DNA of 64,000 nucleotides from Poa pratensis (taxonomy: Eukaryota > Streptophyta > Magnoliopsida > Poales > Poaceae), in contig CAMZMU010000027.1 of NCBI GenBank assembly GCA_947311845.1, forward strand, positions 47,902,094-47,966,093, written 5' to 3'. Within the stretch, counting starts at the first letter, position 1. Each line of letters starts with the position of its first letter. Under the pieces are notes generated by a model that was given only the letters and a program-made list of their open reading frames with translations, had not been told where the DNA came from and searched no databases. Shown here in pieces: positions 34,908 to 46,589 of this stretch. The translations under genes were made by a program, and so were the position numbers.

Positions 34908-37900
34908 TCTATTATATAATTAAAACACAAGACAATCGACGGTGGTGATTTGTCAAGAAATAACTTTGATTTACAAACGGTGGAGATTTAAAGCACAAGA
35001 GAGATCACCGTGATTCCACATGGAAACTAAAACGTGCGGATAGATGACCGGCCTCAACACGTTTAAGAAACGGGAAAGCCAAAGGCAAAGTCCAGGAAGT
35101 ACACGGTACCTAATCTTAGGAAAATACACGGTTGGATTTTTCTTGAAGCAAAATACACGGATAGGAGTTTGTCATGACCACGTACATGAATCTGTCGAAT
35201 TAAATATAAACACATGTACGTGAGCAGGCCCGAACGAACATGCACACCACCAAATACGCCCGTCCGCAAATAGTAGGCATGCCTATCGAAGGCACCCGAA
35301 ATCGAACCAGAACTGCGGGACGACGGTGACCGGCGAATACCGTAGATCGGCCGGAGATTTATACAGGTTGATCGGTCGCCGTCGCAGAAGGATCAGCATC
35401 TAGAAATCGAACCAGAGCTGCAGCACGACGGCGGCCAGCGAATACCATCGATCGGCCAGAGATTTTTATAAATTTATCGATCGCCGGAAGAATTAAGTTT
35501 TCTCTAATTGCTGCCGGATGGCTGCTCACAGATGTGGAGACATCAAGGGTTAAGCTGCGCCGCCGCCGTCGGTCATCGGCGATGTCGCCAATGCGCGAGG
35601 GTCAAGTGTCCGCCAAGAATTTCGATTTTCACTTTCAGAACCAATCGCTTAGATGGATGCCTCTAATTAGCGGGCGGATCATCAGATTTCATCTACGGTA
35701 CTACCAGCAGCTTAAACTTTACTCTTTCTTATTGATCATACGTACGTAATACTAGGAGTTCATCAGCAGATTTCATCTTCGGTATTACTAGCAGCGCAAA
35801 CTTTATTCTTTCTTTCTTATGGCTATCTTTAATTGATCATTGGTATGTTATACTAGGAGTGATGAGGCTCCACGTGAGTATGGACCGAATTTTGCTTACG
35901 GGCATCCGATCAATCGCTACAAGACATGATCGATCACGTCCTTGCCGGATACAGTCGGACAGGAGCATATACAATCGCTTGATCCATCAGCTTCTAGGGA
36001 GCAGCCCCTCCAAGTTCCATTACGTGCATCTCGGTCAGCGTATTTAAAAGATGTCTTGATTTGGGGGACAAAACTTTGTGCAATCAGAAGTGATATGTGA
36101 GCATCAATTCGATTATCATGGCACTTTGTATTACATATGATGGCTTGCGTCTTTGGGTGACTATGTCAGACTACTCCACACAATCATCTGGTCCACCAGG
36201 CCATCAACACAGAACTGGAAATTGCAACAGAGCGGAGTATATGTCTAATGGCTGGCGGCCACATGACGATGCTGAAAGCATCATTACCCAGTGTCGAGCG
36301 GTCGCCATTGCTGCACTGCAGGTAAGTTCATTGGATTTGTATGTCAAATTTTTTGTTGGTATTTACCCCTCCATATTGTCATCTTGCAGATTTTGTAGCT
36401 TCCGAAGATCAAATCAGATGCTTTGGTCTTGCGTTTTTCTGATGTTCGCATTCAGCTTAACAACCATCTACTTACAAAATTAGTGATAGACAGGAGTGCA
36501 TTCTGAAGGTCAAGAAAGTGCTGTTATGCTATCACAGATAAGAGAGCTTTTTTTCCCTTCAAGTGCGTATTTAAACATTCTTTTTTTTGCATATGTTTAT
36601 TGATATATCACATGACTGCTCGACTAACAAATTCAGGGTTGTTCCAGTTAAATAGATCTCTCCTCAAGCATATTGATTGGTTCAGGTGGAAGTGTTCCAT
36701 TCAATGGAGATTATTGTCGAATTATGAAAATTCACTACTTCCGAATCATGACACTATCGGCCGGCCAATATTAAAGCAATACTTATGAGGTGTCTGACTT
36801 GAAAAACTACAGTATATTTACATGATTAAGATGTTCAGGAAATAAACAAAGAAGCAAGGAAATGAGTAATTAAATACAAGAACCAGTATTTTGTTCTAAG
36901 CATTACTTAGATGATATTTGGACTCTAGACATACCAACAGAGTAATGTTTGTTCCATATCTTCTCTCATGGATATATTATATATAGAAGTGAAAGTGTGG
37001 TGTCCACCTTAATTCTCTCCTATGTATTTCATTGTTTTTATCACAATATATAGTTAGTATCTATTTCGTACTCATGCATCTAGCGTTTCCATTCTATTAT
37101 TTAGGTAAAATGATGACACACCAGAAGTCCAATGTGTTTGGAACATATCGACATGTTGTGTGGATGTGCTGAGGTCGCCGGCGTCCTTGGGTCAACATCG
37201 TCGCCTCCACCAGGTAACTGAGGCAAGGTCGCCGCAGCCCCTGCGTCAACTTCACACACAGCACACTGTTGAGGTTCACCCGTTGACTCCTCTTTAGATT
37301 CTCTGTATATGTCTATTTTTTTATCTACAAAGTTGTAATACACACGTGTAAATATTGAAATTGACAGGGAGTTGTATACGTACGTGTGTGTGTTTGGATC
37401 TGGAATTATAGATCGATCTGATAAACATTTGTTCCTTTTGTGCGCACGATGTACAAATCTTTAATTTTAGGCACGTATTTTGCTATCTTTGTTGCTTCGC
37501 ATTTGTCGTCGATGAAAATGTTTCTTTGGATTATGATTGAAATTTGTAGATTGGTCATAATTTTTGATGATTTATGGACAGAGCACAATGCTAGCCGCGC
37601 AATTGCGCGGGCTTTGTGCAATCAGAAGTATCTTGACCATCCATATTGATAAGCTACATAATTTATTATGGAAACTTGACTCATACTTTACAAGAATTTT
37701 GTTAGTGTGTACTTTGAGATTTCAGATGTTGCTTCCACATGAATTTTATTTCCGCTGGAGAGGCAGGTGCAAAATATAAATTAGAAAAATGGCACGTTAA
37801 AGATTGTGGTGGTCTACTTCTCGGTTTCTCCAGTGTGCTGATATATACGTGCAAACCAGTATTCTACAGATTTAAACTTATAATTGATAGATTAGCATAA

Positions 37901-38756
37901 GAAAATGATAAGAATAACTCGACCGATTTATGGAATATTATCGGTTTGGTGTATAACATCAGAAGAGGAAAATCGCTGATCAGTCCTTCTCGGGGTTATT
38001 TCTATATCGTTATCCTGAAATTGTTCTCAACATAGACATCTTTACAATGACCTTTAAAGAGTAGGATGAAGTTTCAAAAACTGGGAGGTCCTGAATTCAA
38101 GTGCAGCCTATATCTTTATACTGAGTAATTAATATGACCCAAACTTGGCTGCCAACAAATACACCAATTTATGAGCAGCCTATAAATTTATATATCTCGA
38201 GTCGTTAATATGACAAAAAAATTGATGCCACAAATGCACCAAATAGTAAGCACACAAAGAACTGATGTTTCGTTTTCATTAGTCAGTTACTTTTTTTATT
38301 GTATTTACTAAGGATTGGTTGAGCACTTTGGGATTTAAGAATCATATCAAAATTGTTTCCGCATACGTATTGTACCTAGAATTCAAAATGTAATTACCTG
38401 AAGAATAAATATATGTTTCCTTATAAGTCATGAACCCAATAAAATGGGTTAGAATCGACTCCTAAAATAGTAATCTTTGATGGACAAAAATGAAAAGGGG
38501 TTGGCAGATGCGCATACATCCGGAGAAAAGAATCTATGATCTATACCATGCAATGCATTTGTATACAATCCATTTATATACAATATAATGTACATTTTGT
38601 GTACAACTAATTTACATATTTTTAAATGTTAAGTTTTATATACTACTAAAGCAGCAACGTTTTTCCATGAAAAATAGTTTATGTATAGCAGATAAAATAC
38701 AAAATATGACAATATTTACAACTCTAGCCGCGCAAATGCGTGGGCCACCCAGCTAG
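34908..38756 (+). mobile_element. Helitron 2 nested in Helitron 1, 3.85 kb
   Basis: Begins TCTATTATATAATTAAAAC after host A (34907), and ends with the hairpin CCGCGCAAATGCGTGG then GCCACCCAGCTAG before host T (38757). The terminal sequences match those of Helitron 3 at 59395-62250 closely, so these two are one family. No Rep/helicase. Contents: a roughly 105 bp tandem duplication (35298-35486), a second diverged duplication (35681-35830), and a possible captured exon near 36119-36321. Confidence 0.9.
36119..36321 (+). pseudogene. Possible captured exon in Helitron 2
   Basis: Open frame from an ATG at about 36119 through MSDYSTQSSGPPG to HDDAESIITQCRAVAIAALQ, followed directly by a consensus splice donor GTAAGT. 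It looks like a host exon carried by the Helitron. Protein family not recognised; orientation and start uncertain. Confidence 0.3.
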
Positions 38757-38959
38757 TTCTTGATGATAACAGCCCTGGCTAGTTCACTTGTTTCAGTAAT
38801 GCCCTCTTGCAGATGGTGTAGACCTGTAATTATTTTGGGAGTTAAGGATTACCTTTATATCTGAAGTTTTGGGAGTAGTAACAACGTGAATCTTTTGTAT
38901 CACTAATGGGTAAAGTGAGAATCTAAAATTCGGTTACTTTTCTGTCATCTTTAGTGTCA

Positions 38960-39900
38960 GTAGTGCAAAAACAATATACAGCCGGTGCTTCTTTTCCTGA
39001 AACCCACAACTCTGACAAATCAATACATGAACACTATCAGCCTCCAAGAATTGACCGGCCTTGCGCCCTGCCCACGCAGCTTGCGTAGCTCCTCGTGCAC
39101 ATCCGAAGCCTACGCAGCTCCGCCTCCGCCTCCCCGTTGTCGTGGTGCCGTCGCTCCGACCACCCCTGTGCCCAGATGGTCCTCGAATCATGACCGCCAC
39201 GGCGTTTTCTACGTCCCTGTCGAAGGAATCAGCATCGATTTGTGATGGACGACCTGGGCCGTAGATTGCGGAGAGCGGACGGCCGTGTCTCGCCGCAGGA
39301 GGACCTTGCCGGGGAGGAGAAAGACGGGAGGACAGGGGCGGCGGCGGCGACACCCAGCGCGGAGACACGGGAGCGGAGATGTGGTTGCTACACACGATGG
39401 CTGGAGGAGGAGCTAGTGATCGCCGCGATTGGATCCGGGCGACCCAAGCTTGAGTTAGAGCTGGTTGTCGTGCTGCTCGCCGCTGCCCAGCTACGCCTGA
39501 CAGGCTGGGCACATCCCCGCGCACGACGCGCTGCCTAGCTGCGCCCTATAGGTCGGGCACGTCCACGGGCACGACGCGCTGCTCAAGCTTCTCCTCGAAC
39601 TCGACGCGGAACTTGGCGCCGGCGACGAGCACCAAGATGTGTTGAGGCAGCCTCTCGCGTATGAAGACTCAGGCGGCGCCACGCGCGCTCCGGGACGTTT
39701 CCACGGCGGCTCTTCAGCTACGCATCGCCATGGCCGCGGCGGCGCTGTGGCGTGACTGCGTGAGGTGGTGGCGGCCGACGGTGAGCGAGAGGAAGAAGAG
39801 TATGGAGGAGAGGTGGATGCGTCCACGAGGCCGACGGCGAGGGGAGCGGAGGCGCGAGGGAGGACTCCTTAGTCGAGTTGGATTAGGATGGCCCCAAGGC
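38960..39900 (-). other. GC-rich gene-like fragment carried in Helitron 1
   Basis: High-GC sequence with several overlapping minus-strand frames (39524-38934, 39826-39491) but none with a recognised domain. It includes a local duplication of about 48 bases (CAGCGCGTCGTGC...GTGCCC type) near 39485-39580. Most consistent with captured host exon sequence. Confidence 0.35.
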
Positions 39901-39979
39901 ACGCTTGCGGCGGAGGACGTACCACCGGACATACCACGTAAACGTACCATCACGGCAGCTTTCGATATTATAGTATAGA

Positions 39980-40203
39980 TTGTGGGTGGTGAGACCACAA
40001 GGAGTCTCCCCACTCATAATGACTTTGCTGGCAAATATAATCCATCTTATGTTCTTTTGAAATCTAGAGATGGTCATGTTTATGCTAAATATGTTGGTAC
40101 TTCATATGGTGATGATTATCATTGGGCTATTTGGGTTCCAAAGACCCTTGTGACTAACAAGAAAGGACCCATCCAAAAATGGGTACCTAAGTCAAAGACT
40201 TGA
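39980..40203 (+). pseudogene. SIRE gag C-terminal tail (unit 2)
   Basis: Starts in mid-codon after the Helitron and continues gag (VGGETTRSLPTHND, then WVPKTLVTNKKGP, WVPKSKT), ending at the TGA 40201-40203. A gag ending just before the protease frame fits the SIRE layout. Confidence 0.75.
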
Positions 40204-40205
40204 TC

Positions 40206-43110
40206 TCTTGTAGGGTGTGGCGTCCGGTGCAGGTCGATGGACGGTGGATAGTGGCACATCCCAACATATGACTGGATGCATTGACTTGGTGGATGATATT
40301 GAACCTCCTCTACCTCAATATTCACGAGTCAAAATTGGTGACAACCGCGAGCTTAAGGTATTGGGACGAGGCAAGGTCGTTGTTGCTAGAGAAGTCTCTA
40401 TCAAGAATGTACTTATTGTTGAGTCCCTCGGTTACAACTTACTCTCCGTCTATCAACTCACAAAATGTGGTTATGGGTGCTATTTTAATGACGAGAGTGT
40501 GATAATCACCGTGAAGGGATCTCTTAAAATAGTCTTTGTTGGACATGTCGAGCATGGCATGTATGTGCTTGATTTCTCGAAAGAGAGCACGTCGGTCACG
40601 ACTTGTCTAATGGCTAAAGTTGATGTGGGTTGGCTTTGGCATCGTCGACTAGCCCACACCAATATGAGAACACTCCATGATCTTCAAAGTGGTGATCACA
40701 TTCTTGGACTAACCGATATTAAGTTCTCCACAGATCGTGTGTAGGTCTTGTGTTCTAGGCAAACAACATGAAGAAGCTCATCAATCAAAGACCAAGACCA
40801 CCACCGACAAGATTCTTGAGCTCATTCACTTGGACCTCTTTGGTCCCCTATCCTATGATAGTCTTGGTGGAAAGAAGTATTGCTTGGTGATTGTTGATGA
40901 CTATTCAAGATACACATGGGTCTATTTCTTCAAGAAGAAGAGTGAGGCACAACAAAGAGTCATTGACTTCATCACCATGGCTCAACGTCAATATCAAGAG
41001 AAGATCAAGACAATCCGAGTGATAATGGGTCCGAATTCAAGAACTACACCGTGGAGGGATTTCTTAGTAAAGAGGGGATTGCTCATCAATATTCCACTCC
41101 TTATACCCCTCAACAAAATGGTGTTGCGGAGAGGAAGAACCGGACTCTTATGGATGCGGCTAGGACCATGATTGCGGAGTATGCTTCTCCGTTTAACTTT
41201 TGGGCCGAAGCCATCTCCACCGCGTGTCATGCAACAAACCGGCTCTATCTCCGCAAGCTCTTGAACAAGACCCCATATGAGATTCTTCTTGGGAAGAAAC
41301 TGGACCTCTCTTATTTTCGCGTCTTTGGATGCAGGTGCTTCATTCACAAGAAAGGTAACCGGTTATCCAAGTTTGAGACTAGATCAATAGAGGGTATCTT
41401 TGTTGGTTACTCCACAAACTCTCACGGCTATAGAGTCTACAAAAAGACTACCGGTCAAGTTGAAGAATCTAGTGACGTGAAGTTTGATGAGGATAACGGC
41501 TCCCAAGTGGGGCAAGTTGATTCTAATGTTGTAGGTGATATACCCATGGAGCTTGCTCTAAGAAGGATGGCAATTGGGGACATTCGTCCTATTGAAGAGG
41601 ATCCTCCTCAAGTTCAAGATACTCCCCAAGCTCCTCCTCAAGCCATTCAATCACCCACTCAAGATCCTCCATGTAACCAAGAACAAACTGCGAGCCCTCA
41701 ATCAAGTGAGCGAGGTCAAGAACAAGTTCAACCTAGTGGTTCCTCTCCACAACTCGATGTTCAAGACCAAACTCAAGAAGGTGCATCCCAAGCAAATGAT
41801 CAAGAACAAGCTCAAGATGGTCCACATCGAGATTAAGTTCAAGATCAACTTTATGCACATGACTCCGATGATGAAGGAAATGATCAAGTCATCTCTCAAG
41901 AAACCTCGGAAGAGATCAAGAATAGAAGAGACTCACGACGAGAGCAAAAGCTAGAGCTCTTGGATTGCCATTTGGACAATGTTCTTGGTGGCATCCAAAG
42001 CAAGGTCGTCACAAGAAGTCAATTGGCAAGCTTTAGCACTCACCATGCTTTTGTGTCCTTCATCGAGCCCAAGAAGGTGTATGAAGCTCTTGAAGATCAT
42101 GATTGGATTGATGCCATGCATGAAGAACTCAATAACTTCAAGCGCAACAAGGTGTGGAAGTTGGTGCCAAGGCCAAATGGGTGCAAGAACATCATCGGCA
42201 CCAAGTGGGTTTTCAAGAACAAGCAAGACGCGAGCGGCATCGTCATTCGAAACAAAGCGAGATTGGTGGCACAAGGCTACTCTCAAGTCGAAGGGAAGGT
42301 ACCTTCATCAATCAAGCCAAATATACCCAAGACATGCTCAAGAGGTTCAAGATGACGGAGCTCAAACCGTACAAGACACCCATGTCTACCACCGTTGATC
42401 TCCACACCGACACCGAGGGTAACGATGTTGATCAAAAACTCTATCGCTCGATGATTGGTTCTTTGCTTTATCTTTGTGCATCTAGACCGGATATTATGTT
42501 TAGTGTGGGTAAGTGTGCAAGGTATCAAGCGGCTCCTAAGGAGAGCCACATGATGGCGGTTAAGCACATCTTTCGATATTTGCTTCATACCCCAAACTTT
42601 GGTCTTTGGTATCCCAAGAGTTCAAGCTTTCATCTCATGGGGTACTCGGATGCGGATTATGCCGGAGAGAAGAAGGATAGGAAGTCCACATCCGGGAGTT
42701 GTCAATTTCTTGGCCACTCTTTGGTGTGTTGGTCTTCCAAGAAGCAAAATTGTGTTGCTCTCTCCACCACCGAGTCCGAGTACATCTCCGCCGCAAGTTG
42801 TTGTGCTCAACTCCTATGGATGGTGCAAACAATGAAGGACTATGGCATCAACTTCACCAAGGTACCTCTCCTTTGCGACAATGAGAGTGCCATCAAGATC
42901 TCCCACAACCCCGTGCAACATGCCAAGACGAAGCACATTGAAGTTCGTCATCATTTCATCCGGGAGCACATGGAGAGGGGCAACATTGATCTCTCATTTG
43001 TAGGTACCAAGGATCAACTCGCGGACATCTTCACCAAGGCCCTTGATGAACCAAGATTTCGAGAGTTGAGGAATGAACTAAATGTTATTGATGCGAGTAA
43101 CTTTGCTTGA
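40206..43110 (+). pseudogene. SIRE pol, unit 2: protease, integrase, deleted RT, RNaseH
   Basis: Protease active site DSG at 40247-40255 in WTVDSGTSQHM, then the pre-integrase zinc-finger region (HRRLAHT to about 40740), integrase core (LDLFGP, VDDYSRYTW, QQNGVAERKNRTL, FRVFGC), a Gln/Pro linker, RT start (TKWVFKNKQD), loss of the RT palm at about 42297, and RNaseH to the TGA at 43110 (DADYAGEKKDRKSTSG). Defects: two bases lost near 40740 and one near 41017 compared with unit 1, plus a TAA near 41836. The RNaseH frame (42154-43110) is intact and better than in unit 1. Confidence 0.9.
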
Positions 43111-43797
43111 CCGCCTTGCACAAGTACCCATAGTAGACATCGTAACTAGTTTAGATGCATGCATGGACATAGGGGGAGTGTAACTCAATTCATGAGTCAA
43201 CACTATCTCTATTATGTGCACATAGACAATTCGTGCTTCATTTGGTCACTACGGTGACAATTTGGGCTTAAACGATGAGTATCGGCCTTGAACCCTAGAT
43301 ACATCTTCGTGGTTCTAGGTTGATAATAGCTCTTACATGGTGGCCTCGGCCACCGCCCTCCTCTTCTTGAGGGATTGCTTCTCATTTGATCTTATTTGGG
43401 TTTTAGACCTTTTTGCTTTCTTTTGTGGGAAACTCTCAACTCTTGGCTTTTACTTTTGCATCTTGCAAGGTTGAATGTTCTCCCACACCTATCGGCTTGT
43501 GATCTATCCTAAGCCAAAAATCTTATCCCAAAAGGCATTCCCTTCTAAAAATGCTTTTTGGTTTCATGCTCCTAGCGCTCAGAAGGTCGGACCCGGCGAC
43601 ATGGCATTGTGTTCGCCCTTTTCTTGGGCTTACACAATGTGGTGCCCCAGGCGCCGGTACTGGCATCCCATTGATGGTTATCCACTACACCATAATGCGC
43701 AAGAATTTTGATATAGTGCATAACCCTGTCTTTGGGCTGCGCAGAAACCGGCTGGCGGTACTACCGCTTAACCCAGCGGGTTTGGGCAGGATAAGGG
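43111..43797 (+). other. SIRE unit 2 region between RNaseH and Athila D
   Basis: Collinear with 26429-27130 of unit 1. Non-coding. Ends at GGATAAGGG, the target site of Athila D (AAGGG at 43793-43797). Confidence 0.8.
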
Positions 43798-45386
43798 TGA
43801 TACGTCTCCAACGTATCTATAATTTCTGATGTTCCATGCTTATATTATACCAATTGCTACATGTTTTATATACACATTATATCATTTTTTTGCATTTTCC
43901 GGGACTAACCTATTAACAAGATGCCGAAGTGCCAGTTCCTGTTTTCTGCTATTTTTGGTTCCAAAAAATTACTTCTGCAAATATTCTCGAAATTGCACGA
44001 AACAAAAGGCCAGGTCCCTATTTTTCCAACACCGTCACGGAGTCCGAAGGAGAGACGAAGTGGAGCCACGAGGTGGCCACACCATATGGCGGCGCGGCCA
44101 GGGGGACCACGCCACCACGTGAGGTGGGCCCCTCGGGCATCCACCGACGCCGCCCCTTCGCCTATTTATTCCCTCAGACGCGAAAACCCTAAAGGACCGA
44201 GTCATATTCCAGAAAGAGTTCCGCTGCCGCCGCCGTCGTCAACCCTAACTCGGGAGGGTTCTGAAGCTCTTCCCGACACCCTGCCGGAGAGGGGAATCAT
44301 CACCGGAGGGCTCTACATCGCCATGCCCGCCTCCGGAGTGATGTGTGAGTAGTTCATACCTGGACTATGGGTCCATAGCAGTAGCTAGATGGTTGTCTTC
44401 TCCACTTGTGCCATCATGTTTAGATCTTGTGAGCTGCCTATCATGATCAAGATCATCTTATTGTAATACTACATGTTGTGTTTGCTGGGATCCGATGAAT
44501 ATTGATACTATGTCAAGTTGATTATTGTGTTATCATGTCTATGTCATTTGTGATCTTGCATGCTCTCCGTTACTTGTTGAAACTCTGGCCAAGTGAATGC
44601 TTATGACTCCAAGAGGGGGTATTTATGCATGATAGTTGGGTTCAACCTCTATTTAATCTGGGATAGTGACAGCAAGTCCTAAGGTTGTAGATGTGTTGTT
44701 GCCACTAGGGGTAAAACAGCAATGCTTTGTCTAAGGATGAATGTGTTGTTTACATTATGCACTTTACTTAATGCAATTGTCTGTTGCTTGCAACTTAATA
44801 CTGAAAGGGGTGCGGATGCTAACCGGAAGGTGGACTATTTAGGCACAGATGCATGCTGGATAGCGGTATGTGTACTTTGTCGTAATGCCCAAATGAATCT
44901 CATAGTCAACACTACACTTGTACATGCATGTTTATGCACTTATCAATATTGTCAATTGCCGAGCTGTAATTTGTTTACCCAGCATGTTAGTTATGTTATT
45001 GGAGAGACACCACTAGTGAACTGTGGACCCCGGTCAATTCTTTTACATCTGTAATACAACCTACTGCAATCATTGTTCTCTTTTGTTCGCTGCAAGTAAA
45101 GATCATCTTCCACACTATACGTCTAATCCTTTGTTTTCAGCAAGCCGGTGAGGTTGACACCCTCACTATCTCGTCGGGGCAAAGTAGTTTGATTGTCTTG
45201 TGTGCAGGTTCCACGTCAACAACACCCAGGTTTTTTGACGGCGTTGACACCTTCGTAGCATCGGGATTTCCTACTGGTTCGATAAACCTTGGTTTCATAC
45301 TGAGGGAAAGCTTGCTGCTGTACTCATCAAACCTTACGCTTGGGGTATCCTTACGAACGTGTACTTCACACGTCATATAGCAATCA
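43798..45386 (+). mobile_element. 5' LTR of Athila element D
   Basis: 1,589 bp, TGATACGTCTCCAACGTATC to ATAGCAATCA. CTATTTATT at about 44161 may be the TATA region. PBS TGGCGCCGTTGTCGGGGA at 45395-45412, differing by one base from that of Athila A. Confidence 0.9.
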
Positions 45387-45574
45387 AGTCTTTCTGGCGC
45401 CGTTGTCGGGGAAATCATCATTTCTACAGCAAGGGGAGTCTCTCACTTCCAATCACTTTACTTTGTTATTGTCTTGCTTAGTTTATTTTTATTTAGTCTT
45501 GTTTGCTCTCTTTATCAAAAACACACAAAAAAATAGTTACTTGTTATTTCGGCCTGTTAGTTGTTTCTGCAAAA

Positions 45575-46402
45575 ATGAGTACTCCTGAGAACACCAAGTT
45601 GTGTGACTTCACTAGGACAAACAACAATGATTTCATATGCACTCCTATTGCTCCACCTGCTTCTAAAGCAGACTTTTATGAAATTAAACCTGCTCTGTTA
45701 AATCTTGTTATGAAAGTGCAATTTTCTGGTGTTAGTTCTGATGATGCTGCTGCCCATCTTAATAATTTTGTTGAACTTTGTGAGATGCAAAAGTATAAGG
45801 ATATGGATGGGGATATTATAAAACTGAAATTATTTCCTTTCTCTTTGAGAGGAAGAGCTAAAGAATGGTTGCTATCTTTGCCTAGAAATAGTATTGATTC
45901 ATGGACAAGATGCAAAGATGCTTTCATAGGGAAATATTATCCTCCTGCTAAGATTATATCCTTGAGAAGTAGCATTATGAATTTTAAACAATTTGATAAT
46001 GAACATGTTGCTCAAGCATGGGAAAGAATGAAATCTTTGGTAAAGAATTGTCCCACTCATGGACTGACTACTTGGATGATCATCCAAACCTTTTATGCAG
46101 GATTAAATTTTTTCTCAAGGAACCTATTGGATTCGGCCTCTGGAGGTACCTTTATGTTCATCACTTTAGGTGCAGCAACAAAGCTACTTGATGATATGAT
46201 GATCAACTATTCCGAATGGCATACCGAAAGGGCTCCTCAAGGTAAGAAGGTAAATTCTGTTGAAGAAACCTCCTCCTTGAGTGATAAGATTGAACTTATT
46301 ATGTCTATGCTTGTGAATGGTAAATCTCATGTTGATCCTAATAATGTTCCTTTAGCTTCATTGGTCGCTCAAGAAGAGCATGTTGATGTGAACGTCATAT
46401 AG
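45575..46402 (+). CDS. gag of Athila element D, intact N-terminal part
   Basis: The ATG at 45575 opens MSTPENTKLCDFT. 275 codons open to TAG at 46400-46402, so the capsid-type domain is preserved: LRGRAKEWLLSLPRNSIDSW, AFIGKYYPPAKI, WERMKSLVKNCPTHG, ASGGTFM. Gag forms the particle of Gypsy elements. The C-terminus is cut by the deletion at VDVNV and reads into the 3' LTR remnant, so the zinc knuckle and pol are absent. I preferred this ATG to the upstream one at 45503, which lies in leader sequence. Close relative of the gag in element C. Confidence 0.8.
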   Translation: MSTPENTKLCDFTRTNNNDFICTPIAPPASKADFYEIKPALLNLVMKVQFSGVSSDDAAAHLNNFVELCEMQKYKDMDGDIIKLKLFPFSLRGRAKEWLLSLPRNSIDSWTRCKDAFIGKYYPPAKIISLRSSIMNFKQFDNEHVAQAWERMKSLVKNCPTHGLTTWMIIQTFYAGLNFFSRNLLDSASGGTFMFITLGAATKLLDDMMINYSEWHTERAPQGKKVNSVEETSSLSDKIELIMSMLVNGKSHVDPNNVPLASLVAQEEHVDVNVI

Positions 46403-46589
46403 CAATCAAAGGGTCGGGCGGACGTGGGGTGAAAGTCAAACTTCCTCTTCCCACGCCGCCCCGCTGCCTCTCCCCAGATCCGCTGCCGCCGACCTTCTCC
46501 GCCGCCGGGACGGAGTGCTCCGGCCAAGGGACTTCCCTCCCATGCCCCGGGGACGCTCCGGCACCTCTTCCTCACCCTTGACCCTCGCC

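Larger units (their letters stand above)
34369..39979 (-). mobile_element. Helitron 1 (minus strand), 5.6 kb
   Basis: On the minus strand it starts TCTATACTATAATA (ending at 39979 on the plus strand) and ends with a hairpin (GCCCGTTGCAACGCACGGGC) followed by AATTTTACTAG at 34369. The flanking host bases are A (34368) and T (39980), the canonical Helitron insertion site with no target duplication. Removing it restores the SIRE gag reading frame exactly. No Rep/helicase ORF is visible, so it is non-autonomous. It contains a second Helitron (34908-38756) and GC-rich gene-like sequence at 38960-39900. Confidence 0.9.
43798..46408 (+). mobile_element. Athila-lineage element D, internally deleted
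   Basis: Inserted in SIRE unit 2 with perfect 5-bp target duplication AAGGG (43793-43797 and 46409-46413); unit 1 has the empty site near 27128. Contains a full 5' LTR (43798-45386), PBS, a gag ORF and then only about the last 20 bases of the 3' LTR (TCATATAGCAATCA). Everything from gag's end to almost the end of the 3' LTR is missing, joined at a short ACG microhomology. 2,611 bp. Confidence 0.95.

Noticed and set aside
39491..39826. Minus-strand GC-rich ORF as an intact captured gene
   Set aside because: Ser/Pro-rich frame without a domain; another frame looks more protein-like but is short, so only a gene-like fragment is claimed.
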